From: Halococcus morrhuae DSM 1307
GTDB lineage: Archaea > Halobacteriota > Halobacteria > Halobacteriales > Halococcaceae
Assembly: GCF_000336695.1 (NCBI RefSeq)
Contig: NZ_AOMC01000015.1
Coordinates: 1 to 64,000 of the forward strand
DNA length: 64,000 bases
Direction: 5' to 3'
The notes beneath the pieces were generated by a model. The model worked only from the letters and a program-made list of their open reading frames with translations, was not told where the DNA came from and did no database searches. The translations under genes and the position numbers were made by a program. This document shows positions 26,566 to 35,796 of this stretch, one piece after another. Position 1 is the stretch's first letter. The number at the start of each line of letters is the position of its first letter.

Positions 26566-27999
26566 TTACCCGAGGCTCCCTTCCATCTCGAGCTCGATCA
26601 GCCGGTTGAGCTCGACGGCGTACTCGATCGGCAGCTCCTCGGTGATGGGCTCGATGAAGCCGGCGACGATCATCTGTTTGGCGTCGTCGTCGTCCAGTCC
26701 GCGCGACTGGAGGTAGAAGACGTCCTCGTCGCCGATCTTCCCCACCGTTGCCTCGTGGGCGACGTCGACCTTCGACTCCTCGATCTCCATGTACGGCATC
26801 GTATCGGAGGTCGACTCGTTGTCGAACATCAGCGCGTCACACTCCACGGAGGTACTGGAGTTCTCCGCGCCGTCGGAGATGTGGATCAGACCGCGGTAGT
26901 TCGTGCGACCGCCGTCCTTGCTGATCGACTTCGACTCGATGGTGGATTTCGTGTCGGGCGCGTTGTGGTAGACTTTCGCGCCGGTGTCGATATCCTGGCC
27001 CTCGCCCGCGAAGGCGATGGTGATGTGGTTGTCGGTCGCACCGCGACCCTTCAGGATCGTCGAGGGGTAGAGCATCGTCGCCTTCGACCCCATCGATCCC
27101 GAGATCCACTCCATCGTCCCCTCGGATTCACAGATCGCGCGCTTGGTGTTGAGGTTGTAGGTGTTCTTCGACCAGTTCTGCACCGTCGAATACTGGACGT
27201 GGGCGTTCTCGCCGACGAACACCTCGACACCGCCGGAGTGGAGGTTGAACTTCGAGTACTGCGGTGCGGAACAGCCCTCGATATAGTGTACTTCCGAGTT
27301 CTCCTCGGCGATGATGAGCGTGTGCTCGAACTGGCCCATTCCCTCCGAATTCATCCGGAAGTACGCCTGGATCGGCATCTCGACGGTGACGCCCTCGGGG
27401 ACGTAGACGAACGAGCCGCCCGACCAGATCGCACCGTGCAGCGCCGCGAACTTGTTGTCCGACGGCGGCACACAGCTCGTCATGAAGTGTTCCTTGACGA
27501 GCTCGGGATGGTCCTGCACCGCCTTGTCCATGTTGCAGAAGATGACGCCCTTCTCCTCCCAGCGCTCCTGCATGTTCTGGTAGACGACCTCCGATTCGTA
27601 CTGGGCACCGACGCCCGAGAGCGCGTTCTTCTCGGCCTCGGGGATGCCGAGCTTGTCGAAGGTGTCCTTGATCTCATCGGGCAGTTCGGTCCAGTCGTCG
27701 ACGCTGCCGCGCATGTCGACGTCCGGGCGGATGTACGGGACGATCTCCTTGACGTCGACCTCGCTCAGGTCGGGCTGGCTCGGCCAGTCGGTCGGCATCG
27801 GCATCGCGTGGAACTGCCGGAGCGCACGGAGACGTCGCTCGAGCATCCACTCGGGCTCGTCCTTGTCCTCGGAGATGAGACGGATGGTCTCCTCGTCCAG
27901 CTCACCCTTCTCGGCCGCGAACGCGGCGTTCTGTTCTTTCTTGAACTCGAAGCGCTTCTCCGAGTCGGTCTCTCGTAGGTGGTCTTGGTCTGAACTCAT
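26566..27999 (-). CDS. sufB: Fe-S cluster assembly protein SufB
   Basis: 477 residues from ATG 27999 (MSSDQDHLRETDSEKRF). SufB is the scaffold subunit of SufBC2D. YIEGCSAPQYSKFNLHSGGV and the C-terminal HEATVGKIGDEDVFYLQSRG are the SufB signatures; cysteine in GCSAP is the candidate sulfur acceptor. Length typical. It sits 28 bases after sufC and 3 bases before sufD. Haloarchaea rely on SUF rather than ISC, so the operon should be essential. Confidence 0.97.
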   Translation of the reverse strand: MSSDQDHLRETDSEKRFEFKKEQNAAFAAEKGELDEETIRLISEDKDEPEWMLERRLRALRQFHAMPMPTDWPSQPDLSEVDVKEIVPYIRPDVDMRGSVDDWTELPDEIKDTFDKLGIPEAEKNALSGVGAQYESEVVYQNMQERWEEKGVIFCNMDKAVQDHPELVKEHFMTSCVPPSDNKFAALHGAIWSGGSFVYVPEGVTVEMPIQAYFRMNSEGMGQFEHTLIIAEENSEVHYIEGCSAPQYSKFNLHSGGVEVFVGENAHVQYSTVQNWSKNTYNLNTKRAICESEGTMEWISGSMGSKATMLYPSTILKGRGATDNHITIAFAGEGQDIDTGAKVYHNAPDTKSTIESKSISKDGGRTNYRGLIHISDGAENSSTSVECDALMFDNESTSDTMPYMEIEESKVDVAHEATVGKIGDEDVFYLQSRGLDDDDAKQMIVAGFIEPITEELPIEYAVELNRLIELEMEGSLG

Positions 28000-28027
28000 T
28001 GTGTGGTTTGTAGCGGTTGAAGCCTTA

Positions 28028-28936
28028 TCAGGCTGTCTCGTAGGTTTCCTCGCGGACCCAGTCGTAGCCCTCGTCCTCGAGTTTGCGGGCGAGATCGGCA
28101 TCGCCGCTTTTCGCGATCTTGCCGTCGAGCATGATGTGGACGTGATCGGGCTCGACGTAATCCAGAATCCGCTGGTAGTGGGTGATCTGGAGGATGCCCG
28201 CGCCCTGCTCGTCGCGCAGCGCGTTGATGCCCGTCGAGACGTCCTGGAGGCGGTCGATGTCGAGCCCCGAGTCGATCTCGTCGAGCACCGCGACCGACGG
28301 CTCCAGAATTGCGGCCTGGAGCACCTCGTTCTGTTTCTTCTCGCCGCCGGAGAAGCCCGCGTTCAGGTAGCGCTGGGCGAACTCGGCGTCCATGTCCAGC
28401 TGCTCCATCTTCTCGGACATGATCTCCTGGAACTCCGCGACGCCGACCTCACCCTCCTCGACGTCACCCTCCATCGGCGAGGTCTCGTAGCCCGCGTCCT
28501 CGTCGGCCTCTTCGGCCTCGCCCTCGTCGTCCTCGAACAGCTCCTCACGCTCGTCGAGTTTGGCGTTGAGCGCCGTGCGCAGGAAGTTCACCATCGTGAC
28601 GCCCTCGATCTCGGCGGGATACTGGAAGCCGAGGAAGACGCCGAGCGCCGCGCGCTCGTTCGGTTCGAGATCGAGCAGGTCCCAGGTACGCATCTCGTCG
28701 GGGATCTCGACGCCGTCGAATTCGTCCTCGTCGAGATGGATGCGTACCGCACCCTCGGTGACCTCGTAGGCCGGATGCCCCGCGATGACCTTCGCGGTGG
28801 TCGATTTGCCCGAGCCGTTCGGCCCCATCAGTGCGTGGATCTCGCCCGACTGGACTTCCAGGTCCACTCCGTCGAGGATCTTCTCGCCGCCCTCTGCGAC
28901 CTCTGCGTGGAGGTCATCGAGTTCTAAACGTGCCAT
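28028..28936 (-). CDS. sufC: Fe-S cluster assembly ATPase SufC
   Basis: 302 residues from ATG 28936. ABC-type ATPase of the SUF machinery: Walker A GPNGSGKST, signature FSGGEKKQNE, Walker B VAVLDEIDSGLD and the switch histidine in LQITHYQR. It is about 50 residues longer than bacterial SufC because of an acidic insert (about residues 128-166, many Glu/Asp) before the signature helix, a salt adaptation typical of haloarchaea. First gene of the operon; the palindromes at 28996-29022 lie 60 to 86 bases upstream of its start. Confidence 0.96.
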   Translation of the reverse strand: MARLELDDLHAEVAEGGEKILDGVDLEVQSGEIHALMGPNGSGKSTTAKVIAGHPAYEVTEGAVRIHLDEDEFDGVEIPDEMRTWDLLDLEPNERAALGVFLGFQYPAEIEGVTMVNFLRTALNAKLDEREELFEDDEGEAEEADEDAGYETSPMEGDVEEGEVGVAEFQEIMSEKMEQLDMDAEFAQRYLNAGFSGGEKKQNEVLQAAILEPSVAVLDEIDSGLDIDRLQDVSTGINALRDEQGAGILQITHYQRILDYVEPDHVHIMLDGKIAKSGDADLARKLEDEGYDWVREETYETA

Positions 28937-28995
28937 CGTCCTATCACTCACCCGTTGGCTCGTGACACCCATAATCGTTTCCATTCACCGGTAAC

Positions 28996-29022
28996 GATTT
29001 TCGATGAGGGAAAATCATTTTC
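28996..29022. promoter_or_regulatory. Overlapping palindromes upstream of sufC (candidate operator)
   Basis: GATTTTC (28996-29002) pairs with GAAAATC (29010-29016) across seven bases, and the second arm is itself part of a perfect 13-base palindrome GAAAATCATTTTC (29010-29022). The position, in the divergent gap between sufC and the MscS gene, suits a repressor or activator site. A DtxR-type regulator gene 4 kb away is one candidate binder, by inference. Confidence 0.6.
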
Positions 29023-29128
29023 ACCTGTGCGAAAGAGAACTGTTGTGACCGGCGCTCCCGTCGGCTCGACTCCACTATCGGCGGGTGCCGTCCGCAACCC
29101 TTTTTCGCGACGGCGCTGAGCCGGGCGT

Positions 29129-30130
29129 ATGGACCCCGTTGGCGTGCTGACGAGCGTCCGCCGCTTCCAGTTCGCCACACCGGACGGCAACCGAACCAAC
29201 GGCACCAACGGGAGTTTCGAGCAGGGCTCGCAGGAGGTCGTCGAGACCGCCAACCGACTCCTCCCAAAATGGGTGCCCGAGTGGTGGGTGCGAGCCGTCC
29301 TCGCCGTCCTCGTGCTCGCGTTCGCGTGGTACGGCGGCAAACTGCTCGTCAGACTGATCGGTCGCCGCGTCGCCCGGCGCTTTCGCCGTCCGAGCGTCAG
29401 CCAGGCCGTGTTGCGCTCGATACGCGTCGCCGTCATGTTCCTCGCGGTGCTGACGGCGGCGGCGCTCGTCGGCGTCGGGCTCGACGACATCCTGCTGTCG
29501 GTGACGGTGTTGACGGCGGCGGCCGGTGTCGTCATCGCACCGATCCTCGGCAGCATCATCAGCGGCCTGTTCGTCCTCACCGATCAATCCTACGAGATCG
29601 GCGACATGATCGAGATCGTCGACGCCGACGATGGCACACGCGGATTCGTCGAGGAGATCACCTTCCAGTACACCAAGATCTTCACGCTCGACAACACCTT
29701 TCTGGTGATCCCCAACGGCACGATCCGTGAACGCGACGTGATCAACTACTCGGCCGAGGATCTCCGGACGCGGCTCACCCTCGACGTGCTGATCCCCTAC
29801 GAGTGCGACCTCGCCGAGGCACGATCGCTCATCGAACGGGCGGCTCGCGAGGACGACATCGTCATCGGCGGCGGCCCGGACATTCGCATCGGCAGCGCGC
29901 GCTATCCGGCCGCCCCGACCTGCTACATCGACGAGTACGCCGACAACGGCGTCTCGCTGCGGCTTCGCTACTGGGTGAAGGAGCCCTACAAGCTCACTGC
30001 GGTGCGCTCGCGCGTCCAGGAGAACATCTGGGAGGCGTTCGAGGTTGCCGAGATCGGCTTTCCGTACCCGCATCGACAGGTGGTCTTCGACGAACCGGAC
30101 GATGCCGGGGTTTCGGAGCGCCCGCGATAA
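29129..30130 (+). CDS. MscS family mechanosensitive channel
   Basis: 333 residues. Three membrane segments (about 55-75, 90-115, 118-140) with the pore-lining TM3 and start of the beta domain in IAPILGSIISGLFVLTDQSY and IGDMIEI, then the cytoplasmic vestibule (FTLDNTFLVIPNGTIRERDVIN). It releases solutes on hypo-osmotic shock. An unusual Asn/Gly-rich N-terminal segment (NRTNGTNG) faces outside and offers glycosylation sites. Divergent from the suf operon. Confidence 0.93.
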   Translation: MDPVGVLTSVRRFQFATPDGNRTNGTNGSFEQGSQEVVETANRLLPKWVPEWWVRAVLAVLVLAFAWYGGKLLVRLIGRRVARRFRRPSVSQAVLRSIRVAVMFLAVLTAAALVGVGLDDILLSVTVLTAAAGVVIAPILGSIISGLFVLTDQSYEIGDMIEIVDADDGTRGFVEEITFQYTKIFTLDNTFLVIPNGTIRERDVINYSAEDLRTRLTLDVLIPYECDLAEARSLIERAAREDDIVIGGGPDIRIGSARYPAAPTCYIDEYADNGVSLRLRYWVKEPYKLTAVRSRVQENIWEAFEVAEIGFPYPHRQVVFDEPDDAGVSERPR

Positions 30131-30136
30131 CGCACC

Positions 30137-30541
30137 TCAATCGGCCGACGCGGTGACGACCCGACAGTCGAGCTGTTCGCGCAGGAAATCGGCGACGTCG
30201 GGTTCGTCGATGAGTCGATCGACCATCCGCCGCCAGCGGCTGGTCTGTTTGCGGCCGATGACGACGATATCGGCGTCCTCCAGGGCGATCTCGTCGAGGA
30301 TCGTCTCCTCGACAAGGAAGCCCGGTCGCACGGCGTAGCGCGTGTTCGACAGCGGGCCGAAGGCTTCCTCGACGGCGTTTTTCAGCGCCGACTGGGTGAC
30401 ACGCTTGCTCGAATGATAGAGGTCGATATGCAGCACGCTGAGGGCCGCATCGTGTTCGTCGGCGACGTCGATGGCGGTCTTGAGGGTCCGCCGCGAGTGC
30501 TCGCTCAGCGGATAGCGAACGGGCACGACGACCAGCGTCAT
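30137..30541 (-). CDS. Universal stress protein (UspA family)
   Basis: 134 residues from ATG 30541 (MTLVVVPVRYPLSEHSRRTL). A single Usp domain; the nucleotide-loop region ADIVVIGRKQTSRWRR departs from the G-x2-G-x9-G(S/T) consensus, so ATP binding is doubtful. It ends six bases from the stop of the MscS channel gene, tail to tail. The frame is open upstream of 30541, but the family start is clear. Confidence 0.85.
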   Translation of the reverse strand: MTLVVVPVRYPLSEHSRRTLKTAIDVADEHDAALSVLHIDLYHSSKRVTQSALKNAVEEAFGPLSNTRYAVRPGFLVEETILDEIALEDADIVVIGRKQTSRWRRMVDRLIDEPDVADFLREQLDCRVVTASAD

Positions 30542-30635
30542 GTAACGGAGGAAACCGTCGGAGACGCCTGAACGTTTCCATTTCGACGCGAGCGCGACCC
30601 AGCAGTCACTTGCCGATCGAGCGCCCAATCGAGTT

Positions 30636-30872
30636 ATGGAGGCGACAACGGTCGACGGGCGGACCCGCTACGTCGACCGCGAGCAGACTGTGCGCGGCTC
30701 GAAGGGACCGTTCTTCGTCGTCTACACCGACGAGCGCGCCGAGCAGCGGTGGGGCTATCTCTGCGGGAACTGCGAGACCGTCGACAACGCGATGGACGCG
30801 ATGGGCCGTCTCAAATGTAATCGCTGTGCGAACATCAAGAAGCCCGACGAGTGGGACGCCGCCCACGAGTGA
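30636..30872 (+). CDS. Small zinc-binding protein (probably DUF5816)
   Basis: 78 residues. Two CxxC pairs, C43/C46 and C61/C64, form a likely zinc ribbon (LCGNCETVD and LKCNRCANIKKP), preceded by a beta-rich segment RGSKGPFFVVYTDERAEQRWG. I recall this as a haloarchaeal family with no assigned function; the number is from memory. The ribbon could bind RNA, DNA or a protein partner. Confidence 0.75.
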   Translation: MEATTVDGRTRYVDREQTVRGSKGPFFVVYTDERAEQRWGYLCGNCETVDNAMDAMGRLKCNRCANIKKPDEWDAAHE

Positions 30873-30995
30873 ATGGTACTGCCGACGAACGGGATCGCTT
30901 CGGTCGGTTTTCGATTTGCATTTAATAGTGTGTGGAAGAAGTATAGACTAGACAACAAATACTTCCCTCGACCGATCCGATACACCGGCCACAGT

Positions 30996-31142
30996 ATGCC
31001 GTACAGCAAGGGATCGGACACCGAGGAATACTGTCCACAGTGCGATGCCGTCCAGTCCGTCGTCAAAACCGTTGCGTGGCAACCGAACCAATGTCGGGAG
31101 TGCGGAACCGAACTCCCCGACGACACGGAATCGGAACGATAA
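30996..31142 (+). CDS. Tiny zinc-ribbon protein
   Basis: 48 residues from ATG 30996 (MPYSKGSDTEEYCPQC); an ATG at 30873 in the same frame is less likely because the added segment overlaps AT-rich promoter-like DNA. C13/C16 and C33/C36 make a rubredoxin-like zinc knuckle. Such mini-proteins are common in haloarchaea; function unknown. A TATA-like TTTAATAG at about 30920-30927 lies upstream, which would imply a leader of about 50 bases. Confidence 0.65.
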   Translation: MPYSKGSDTEEYCPQCDAVQSVVKTVAWQPNQCRECGTELPDDTESER

Positions 31143-31267
31143 TCGCTGCTTTTGCAACAGTTGCCCCGTTTCGCGGCGTGAAACGGCGACGGATGATACA
31201 TCGCTGCTCGCCGTTGACCATCGCTTAGCAACCTTTTTGTTCGTCGACCGGGAATCGATATTTCGTC

Positions 31268-32584
31268 ATGTTATTACGTGGCACTGTCGTTGCCGATGCA
31301 CATACCGTCATCCGCGATGGGGCGGTCGTCGTCGAGGACGACCGGATCGCCGCCGTCGGCGATGCGGCGTCGCTAGAGGAGAACCATCCCGATCACGAGA
31401 TCACCGATCACGACGTGCTCGCGCCGGGGCTCGTCGGCGGTCACATCCACTCGGTACAGAGTCTCGGACGGGGGATCGCCGACGATACGGCACTGCTTGA
31501 CTGGCTGTTCGACTACATCCTCCCGATGGAGGCGAACCTCGACGCCGACGGGATGGAGGCGGCCGCCAAACTCGGCTATCTCGAATGCATCGAGAGCGGC
31601 ACGACCACCTGTATCGACCATCTCTCGGTGGCGCACGCCGATCGTGCCTTCGAGGCGGCCGGCGAGATCGGCATCCGCGGGCGGCTCGGGAAGGTGCTCA
31701 TGGATCAGGAGTCGCCCGACGGGCTGCTGGAGGAGACCGACGCCGGCCTCGACGAGAGCGAGCAGCTCATCCAGGAGTATCACGGCGCGTTCGACGATCG
31801 CATCCGCTATGCGGTGACGCCACGGTTCGCGGTGAGCTGTTCGGAAGACTGTCTCCGCGGGGCGCGCGAGCTCGCCGACAAGTACGACGGGGTGACGATT
31901 CACACGCACGCGAGCGAGAACCAGGACGAGATCGAGACCGTCGAGCGCGAGACCGGCTATCGCAACATCCACTGGCTCGACGAGGTCGGACTCACAGGGG
32001 AAGACGTCGTGCTCGCCCACTGCGTCCACACCGACGAGACTGAGCGCGAGGTGCTCGCCGAAACCGGCACGCACGTCACCTACTGTCCGTCGTCGAACAT
32101 GAAACTCGCCTCGGGCATCGCGCCGGTGCCCGACTACCTCGATCGCGGGATCAACGTCGCGCTCGGCAACGACGGCCCGCCGTGTAACAACACGCTCGAT
32201 CCGTTCACGGAGATGCGCCAGGCCAGTCTGCTCCAGAAGGTCGACGCGCTCGATCCGACGAGCACGCCCGCCGAGACGGTCTTCGAGATGGCGACGATCA
32301 ACGGGGCCGACGCCGCCGGCTTCGAGCGGGTCGGCAAGCTCGAAGAGGGCTGGAAGGCCGACATCATCGGCCTCACGACCGATCTCACGCGCGCGACGCC
32401 GCTGCACGACGTGCTCTCGCATCTCGTCTTCGCGGCTCACGGCGACGACGTCGAGTTCACGATGGTCGATGGCAACGTGCTCTACGAGGACGGCGAGTTC
32501 GCGCACGTCGACGCGGCGGCGATCCGCCGGGAGGCACGGAGCGTGGACCTCGATATCGACGCGCTCGCCGCCGAAGCACCGTGA
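31268..32584 (+). CDS. Amidohydrolase, adenosine / 5'-deoxyadenosine deaminase type
   Basis: 438 residues. Metal-dependent deaminase of the TrzA/AtzB/MtaD group: HIH at 59-61, HTHASEN, HCVH and the D of GNDGPPCNN are the metal/catalytic set; the last motif resembles the GTDGAASNN of S-adenosylhomocysteine/MTA deaminases rather than guanine deaminase. It should hydrolyse an amino group of a purine nucleoside. Its stop overlaps by four bases the start of adenine deaminase, so both feed hypoxanthine or related purines to the permease and molybdenum hydroxylase nearby. Confidence 0.88.
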   Translation: MLLRGTVVADAHTVIRDGAVVVEDDRIAAVGDAASLEENHPDHEITDHDVLAPGLVGGHIHSVQSLGRGIADDTALLDWLFDYILPMEANLDADGMEAAAKLGYLECIESGTTTCIDHLSVAHADRAFEAAGEIGIRGRLGKVLMDQESPDGLLEETDAGLDESEQLIQEYHGAFDDRIRYAVTPRFAVSCSEDCLRGARELADKYDGVTIHTHASENQDEIETVERETGYRNIHWLDEVGLTGEDVVLAHCVHTDETEREVLAETGTHVTYCPSSNMKLASGIAPVPDYLDRGINVALGNDGPPCNNTLDPFTEMRQASLLQKVDALDPTSTPAETVFEMATINGADAAGFERVGKLEEGWKADIIGLTTDLTRATPLHDVLSHLVFAAHGDDVEFTMVDGNVLYEDGEFAHVDAAAIRREARSVDLDIDALAAEAP

Positions 32585-34251
32585 CGACGGCGGTCGACAC
32601 GCTGATCCGCGGTACACTGGTGAACGTCCATACCGGTGAACTCGAAGACGGCGCGATCGCGATCGACGACGGCGAGATCGTCGCGCTCGCCGAGCGCCCG
32701 GCCGACCGCGAGATCGAGGTCGGCTACGTCGCACCGGGGTTGATCGACGCTCACATGCACGTCGAGTCGTCGATGGTCACGCTGCCCCACTACGGCGCGG
32801 CAGTCGTCCCGCGTGGCGTGACGGGCATCGTCTGGGACCCCCACGAGATCGCGAACGTCTGCGGCGCGGCGGGCGTTCGGGCCGCCATCGACGACGCCGA
32901 GCACACGCCGCTCAAGGCCCGCATCACCGTGCCGTCGAGCGTTCCCGCGTCGGACCTTCAGGACACCGGTGCGAGTCTCGACGCCGACACCGTCGCCGAT
33001 CTACTCGACGCGCCCCGTGTCGTGGCGCTCGGCGAGGTGATGAACGTCCCCGGCGTCGTCGCCGGCGATACAACTGTGCACGCGAAGATCGACGCCGCCC
33101 GCGAGCGCGGGCTCCCGGTCGACGGCCACCTGCCGCGGGTTCGAGGCGACGATCTCCAGGAGGCCGCACGCCATCTCGACAGCGATCACGAGAGCATCAC
33201 GCTCGCGGAGGCGCGCGCGAAGGCCGACGTCGGCCTGCGGGTTTATCTCCGCGAGGGATCGGCGAGCAAGAACCTCGTCAACCTGCTCGATCTCGTCGAG
33301 GCGGTCGACGATCGATGGCTCGGTCTCTGTACCGACGACCGCCACGTGACCGATCTCGTCGAGCACGGTGGGATCGACTTCGCCGTCGCCACGGCGATCG
33401 ACGAGGGCGTCGATCCCGTGACGGCAGTCCGGATGGCGACGATCAACGTCGCCGAGAGCTACGACCTCCCGTTCGGTCGTCTCAAGCCGGGCTCGCCGGC
33501 CGATCTCGTCCTGCTCGACGAGCTCGATCCGTGGACCCCCACGGGCGTGATGATCGACGGCGTGCTCGATCCGACCGCCGATCGTCCGGAGCCACCGTCC
33601 TCGTCGATCCCCACGGACACCGTCTCGTTCGAGCCGGTCGAAGGTGAGGATCTCGCGATCGAAGCCCCGGACGGCGACGGAGCGGTCGCGGTGCGAGCGA
33701 TCGACGCCGTCGGCGGGCTCCAGACCGCACGACTGGAGGCCAGCGTACCACGGTCGGATGGCGTGCTCCAGGCCGCCATCGACGACGATGTCCTCCCGCT
33801 CGCCGTCGTCGAGCGCCACGGCGGCGACGGCAGCATCGGTCACGGGTTCGTCCACGGGCTCGGGCTCGATCGTGGCGCAGTCGCGAGCACCGTCGCCCAC
33901 GACGCCCACAACGTCGTCGTCGCGGGCGCGTCCCACGAGGCGATGGCGACGGTTGCGAATCAGCTCCGCGAAATCGGCGGTGGCGTCGCCGTCCACGATC
34001 CGGCGTCCGGCGAGACGACCGCGCTCTCGCTGCCGGTGGCAGGACTGATGTCAGACGACCCGCTCGACGTCGTCGCCGAGGAGTTCGGTGCGGTCGAGGA
34101 AGCGGCCCGGACGATCGGGCTCGATCACGACGGCGGCCTGATGGAGCTGTCCTTCCTCTCGCTCGAAGTGATCCCCGAGCTCCGGCTCACCAACAACGGG
34201 CTCGTCGACGTCGCGACGATGGAGTACGTCGACACCGTTCGCGATCGGTAG
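32581..34251 (+). CDS. ade: Adenine deaminase
   Basis: 556 residues with GTG start 32581. Converts adenine to hypoxanthine and ammonia. HMHVESSM (H58, H60) with downstream motifs MVDGHLPRVRGDDLQ-like (the region VDGHLPRV), LCTDDRHVTDL and the C-terminal HDAHNVVVAG and SHEAMATVANQLREIGGG fit the Ade family. Length is typical for the two-domain enzyme. Operonic with the preceding deaminase. Confidence 0.94.
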   Translation: MTTAVDTLIRGTLVNVHTGELEDGAIAIDDGEIVALAERPADREIEVGYVAPGLIDAHMHVESSMVTLPHYGAAVVPRGVTGIVWDPHEIANVCGAAGVRAAIDDAEHTPLKARITVPSSVPASDLQDTGASLDADTVADLLDAPRVVALGEVMNVPGVVAGDTTVHAKIDAARERGLPVDGHLPRVRGDDLQEAARHLDSDHESITLAEARAKADVGLRVYLREGSASKNLVNLLDLVEAVDDRWLGLCTDDRHVTDLVEHGGIDFAVATAIDEGVDPVTAVRMATINVAESYDLPFGRLKPGSPADLVLLDELDPWTPTGVMIDGVLDPTADRPEPPSSSIPTDTVSFEPVEGEDLAIEAPDGDGAVAVRAIDAVGGLQTARLEASVPRSDGVLQAAIDDDVLPLAVVERHGGDGSIGHGFVHGLGLDRGAVASTVAHDAHNVVVAGASHEAMATVANQLREIGGGVAVHDPASGETTALSLPVAGLMSDDPLDVVAEEFGAVEEAARTIGLDHDGGLMELSFLSLEVIPELRLTNNGLVDVATMEYVDTVRDR

Positions 34252-34341
34252 CACTGTTCGGTCGTTTAAAACGTGGAGAGGGTTCGGATTTCGAGGTTTT
34301 TCGTCGCTTCATCACCTGAAACGGTATGCTCTCGAACGGAG

Positions 34342-35796
34342 TTACATCGCGCCCTGGAGCATCCCGCTGGTGCGGACGAAGAAGTAGACGACGAACGCGG
34401 CGGCGATCAGCCACTGGCCGACGCTGATGTCGTCGAACTCGCCGACGGCGGTCTTCGTGATCGGGTAAGAGATGAGGCCGGCGGCGATCCCGTAGGCGAT
34501 CGAGTAGGTGAGCGGCATGACGAGGATCGTCAGCCCGGCGGGGATCGCGTGGGCGATGTTGTCCCATTCGATGTCGACGACGTTTCTGAGCATCAGGAGC
34601 GCGACGACGACCAGCGCGATGTGCGAGGCGTACTGCGGGATCACGGCCGCGAACGGGACGATCACGAGCGCGACGAGGAACAGCGCGGCGATCACCAGCG
34701 CCGTCATCCCCGTCCGTCCGCCCTCCTCGACGCCGGTGGCGGATTCGACGAACGTCGTCACCGTCGAGGAGCCGATCATCCCGCCGGCCGTGGTACCGAC
34801 CGCGTCGGCCATCAGCGGCTTGTCGATGTCGGGGAAGTTGCCGTCCTCGTCGAGGAAGCCGCCGGCCTGTCCGACGCCGACGAGCGTCCCTGCGGTGTCG
34901 AAGAAGTCGACGAAGAAGAACGTGAACACGATGAGCGAGAACACGAACGCGTCGACGTTGGCGAACCCGCTCAGGAAGGCACCGATCAGCGGCGTGATGT
35001 CGTACTGGGCGCTCGGCAGCGTCGATGGGAACAGGACGCCGGGATCGACGAACCCGGCGACGGTCGCGAGGTAGCCGAGCACCGTCGTGAGGACGATGCC
35101 GACGACGATCGAGCCGCGGATCCCGCGCGCGTACAGCGCGAGCGTGACGAACAGCCCGAACACCGCGAGCAGCGCGACGGGGTTCGACGCGACCGAGCCG
35201 AGCGTCACGAGCGTCGCCGGGTCGGCGACGACGACCTCCATCGCCTGGAGCCCGATGATCGCGAGATAGAAGCCGATCCCGGTGCCGATGGCGTACTTCA
35301 CCGGGGCGGGGAACAGCCTGATGACGTACGAGCGCGCGCCGACGGCCGTCAACAGGATGAAGATCACACCCTCGGTGAACACCGCCGCCAGCGCGGTCTG
35401 CCACGGGACGCCGATCGTTCCGATGACCGTCAGCGCGAAGAAGGCGTTCAGCCCGAGCCCGGGCGCAAGCCCGAACGGGCGGTTGGCGTACAACGCCATC
35501 ACCAGCAGCGCGATCACCGACGCGACAATCGTCACGACCGTCAGCATCTGTTGGACCTCCACCGGGGTGTAGCCCTGCATCACGATCCCGGGCTTGCCCT
35601 CGCTCGGTACGCCGGTCAGTATCGCCGGGTTGACGACGATGATGTACGACATCGCGAGGAAGGTCGTGATCCCCGCGACGATCTCCGTTCGGAGATCGGT
35701 GCCGTGTTCATCGAAGCCGAAGTAGTTCGCGAGCGTGGTCGTTACCGACCCACCCTCGCTCTCTCCACCTGCAGACTGCTTGTTACCACCTGCCAT
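34342..35796 (-). CDS. NCS2 family purine permease (AzgA type)
   Basis: 484 residues, about 12-14 membrane segments. The AzgA/guanine-hypoxanthine branch motifs GLAPGLGLNAFFA, TFFFVDFFDTAGTLVG and GTSTVTTFVESATGV-like (seen as GSSTVTTFVESATGVEEGGRTG) are clear. It imports adenine, hypoxanthine or guanine with protons. Convergent to the adenine deaminase gene and divergent from the molybdenum hydroxylase genes. The start at ATG 35796 is near a TATA-like AATTATATT on the minus strand. Confidence 0.95.
   Translation of the reverse strand: MAGGNKQSAGGESEGGSVTTTLANYFGFDEHGTDLRTEIVAGITTFLAMSYIIVVNPAILTGVPSEGKPGIVMQGYTPVEVQQMLTVVTIVASVIALLVMALYANRPFGLAPGLGLNAFFALTVIGTIGVPWQTALAAVFTEGVIFILLTAVGARSYVIRLFPAPVKYAIGTGIGFYLAIIGLQAMEVVVADPATLVTLGSVASNPVALLAVFGLFVTLALYARGIRGSIVVGIVLTTVLGYLATVAGFVDPGVLFPSTLPSAQYDITPLIGAFLSGFANVDAFVFSLIVFTFFFVDFFDTAGTLVGVGQAGGFLDEDGNFPDIDKPLMADAVGTTAGGMIGSSTVTTFVESATGVEEGGRTGMTALVIAALFLVALVIVPFAAVIPQYASHIALVVVALLMLRNVVDIEWDNIAHAIPAGLTILVMPLTYSIAYGIAAGLISYPITKTAVGEFDDISVGQWLIAAAFVVYFFVRTSGMLQGAM

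Noticed and set aside
25534-27978. Very long plus-strand frame (814 codons) opposite sufB and sufD
   Set aside because: It is the antisense shadow of the sufB and sufD genes; high GC removes stops from the reverse frame and the composition is Val/Asp/Arg-rich without any domain.
31268-32584. Guanine deaminase as the identity of the amidohydrolase
   Set aside because: The GNDGPPCNN motif is closer to nucleoside (SAH/MTA/deoxyadenosine) deaminases than to the guanine deaminase pattern.
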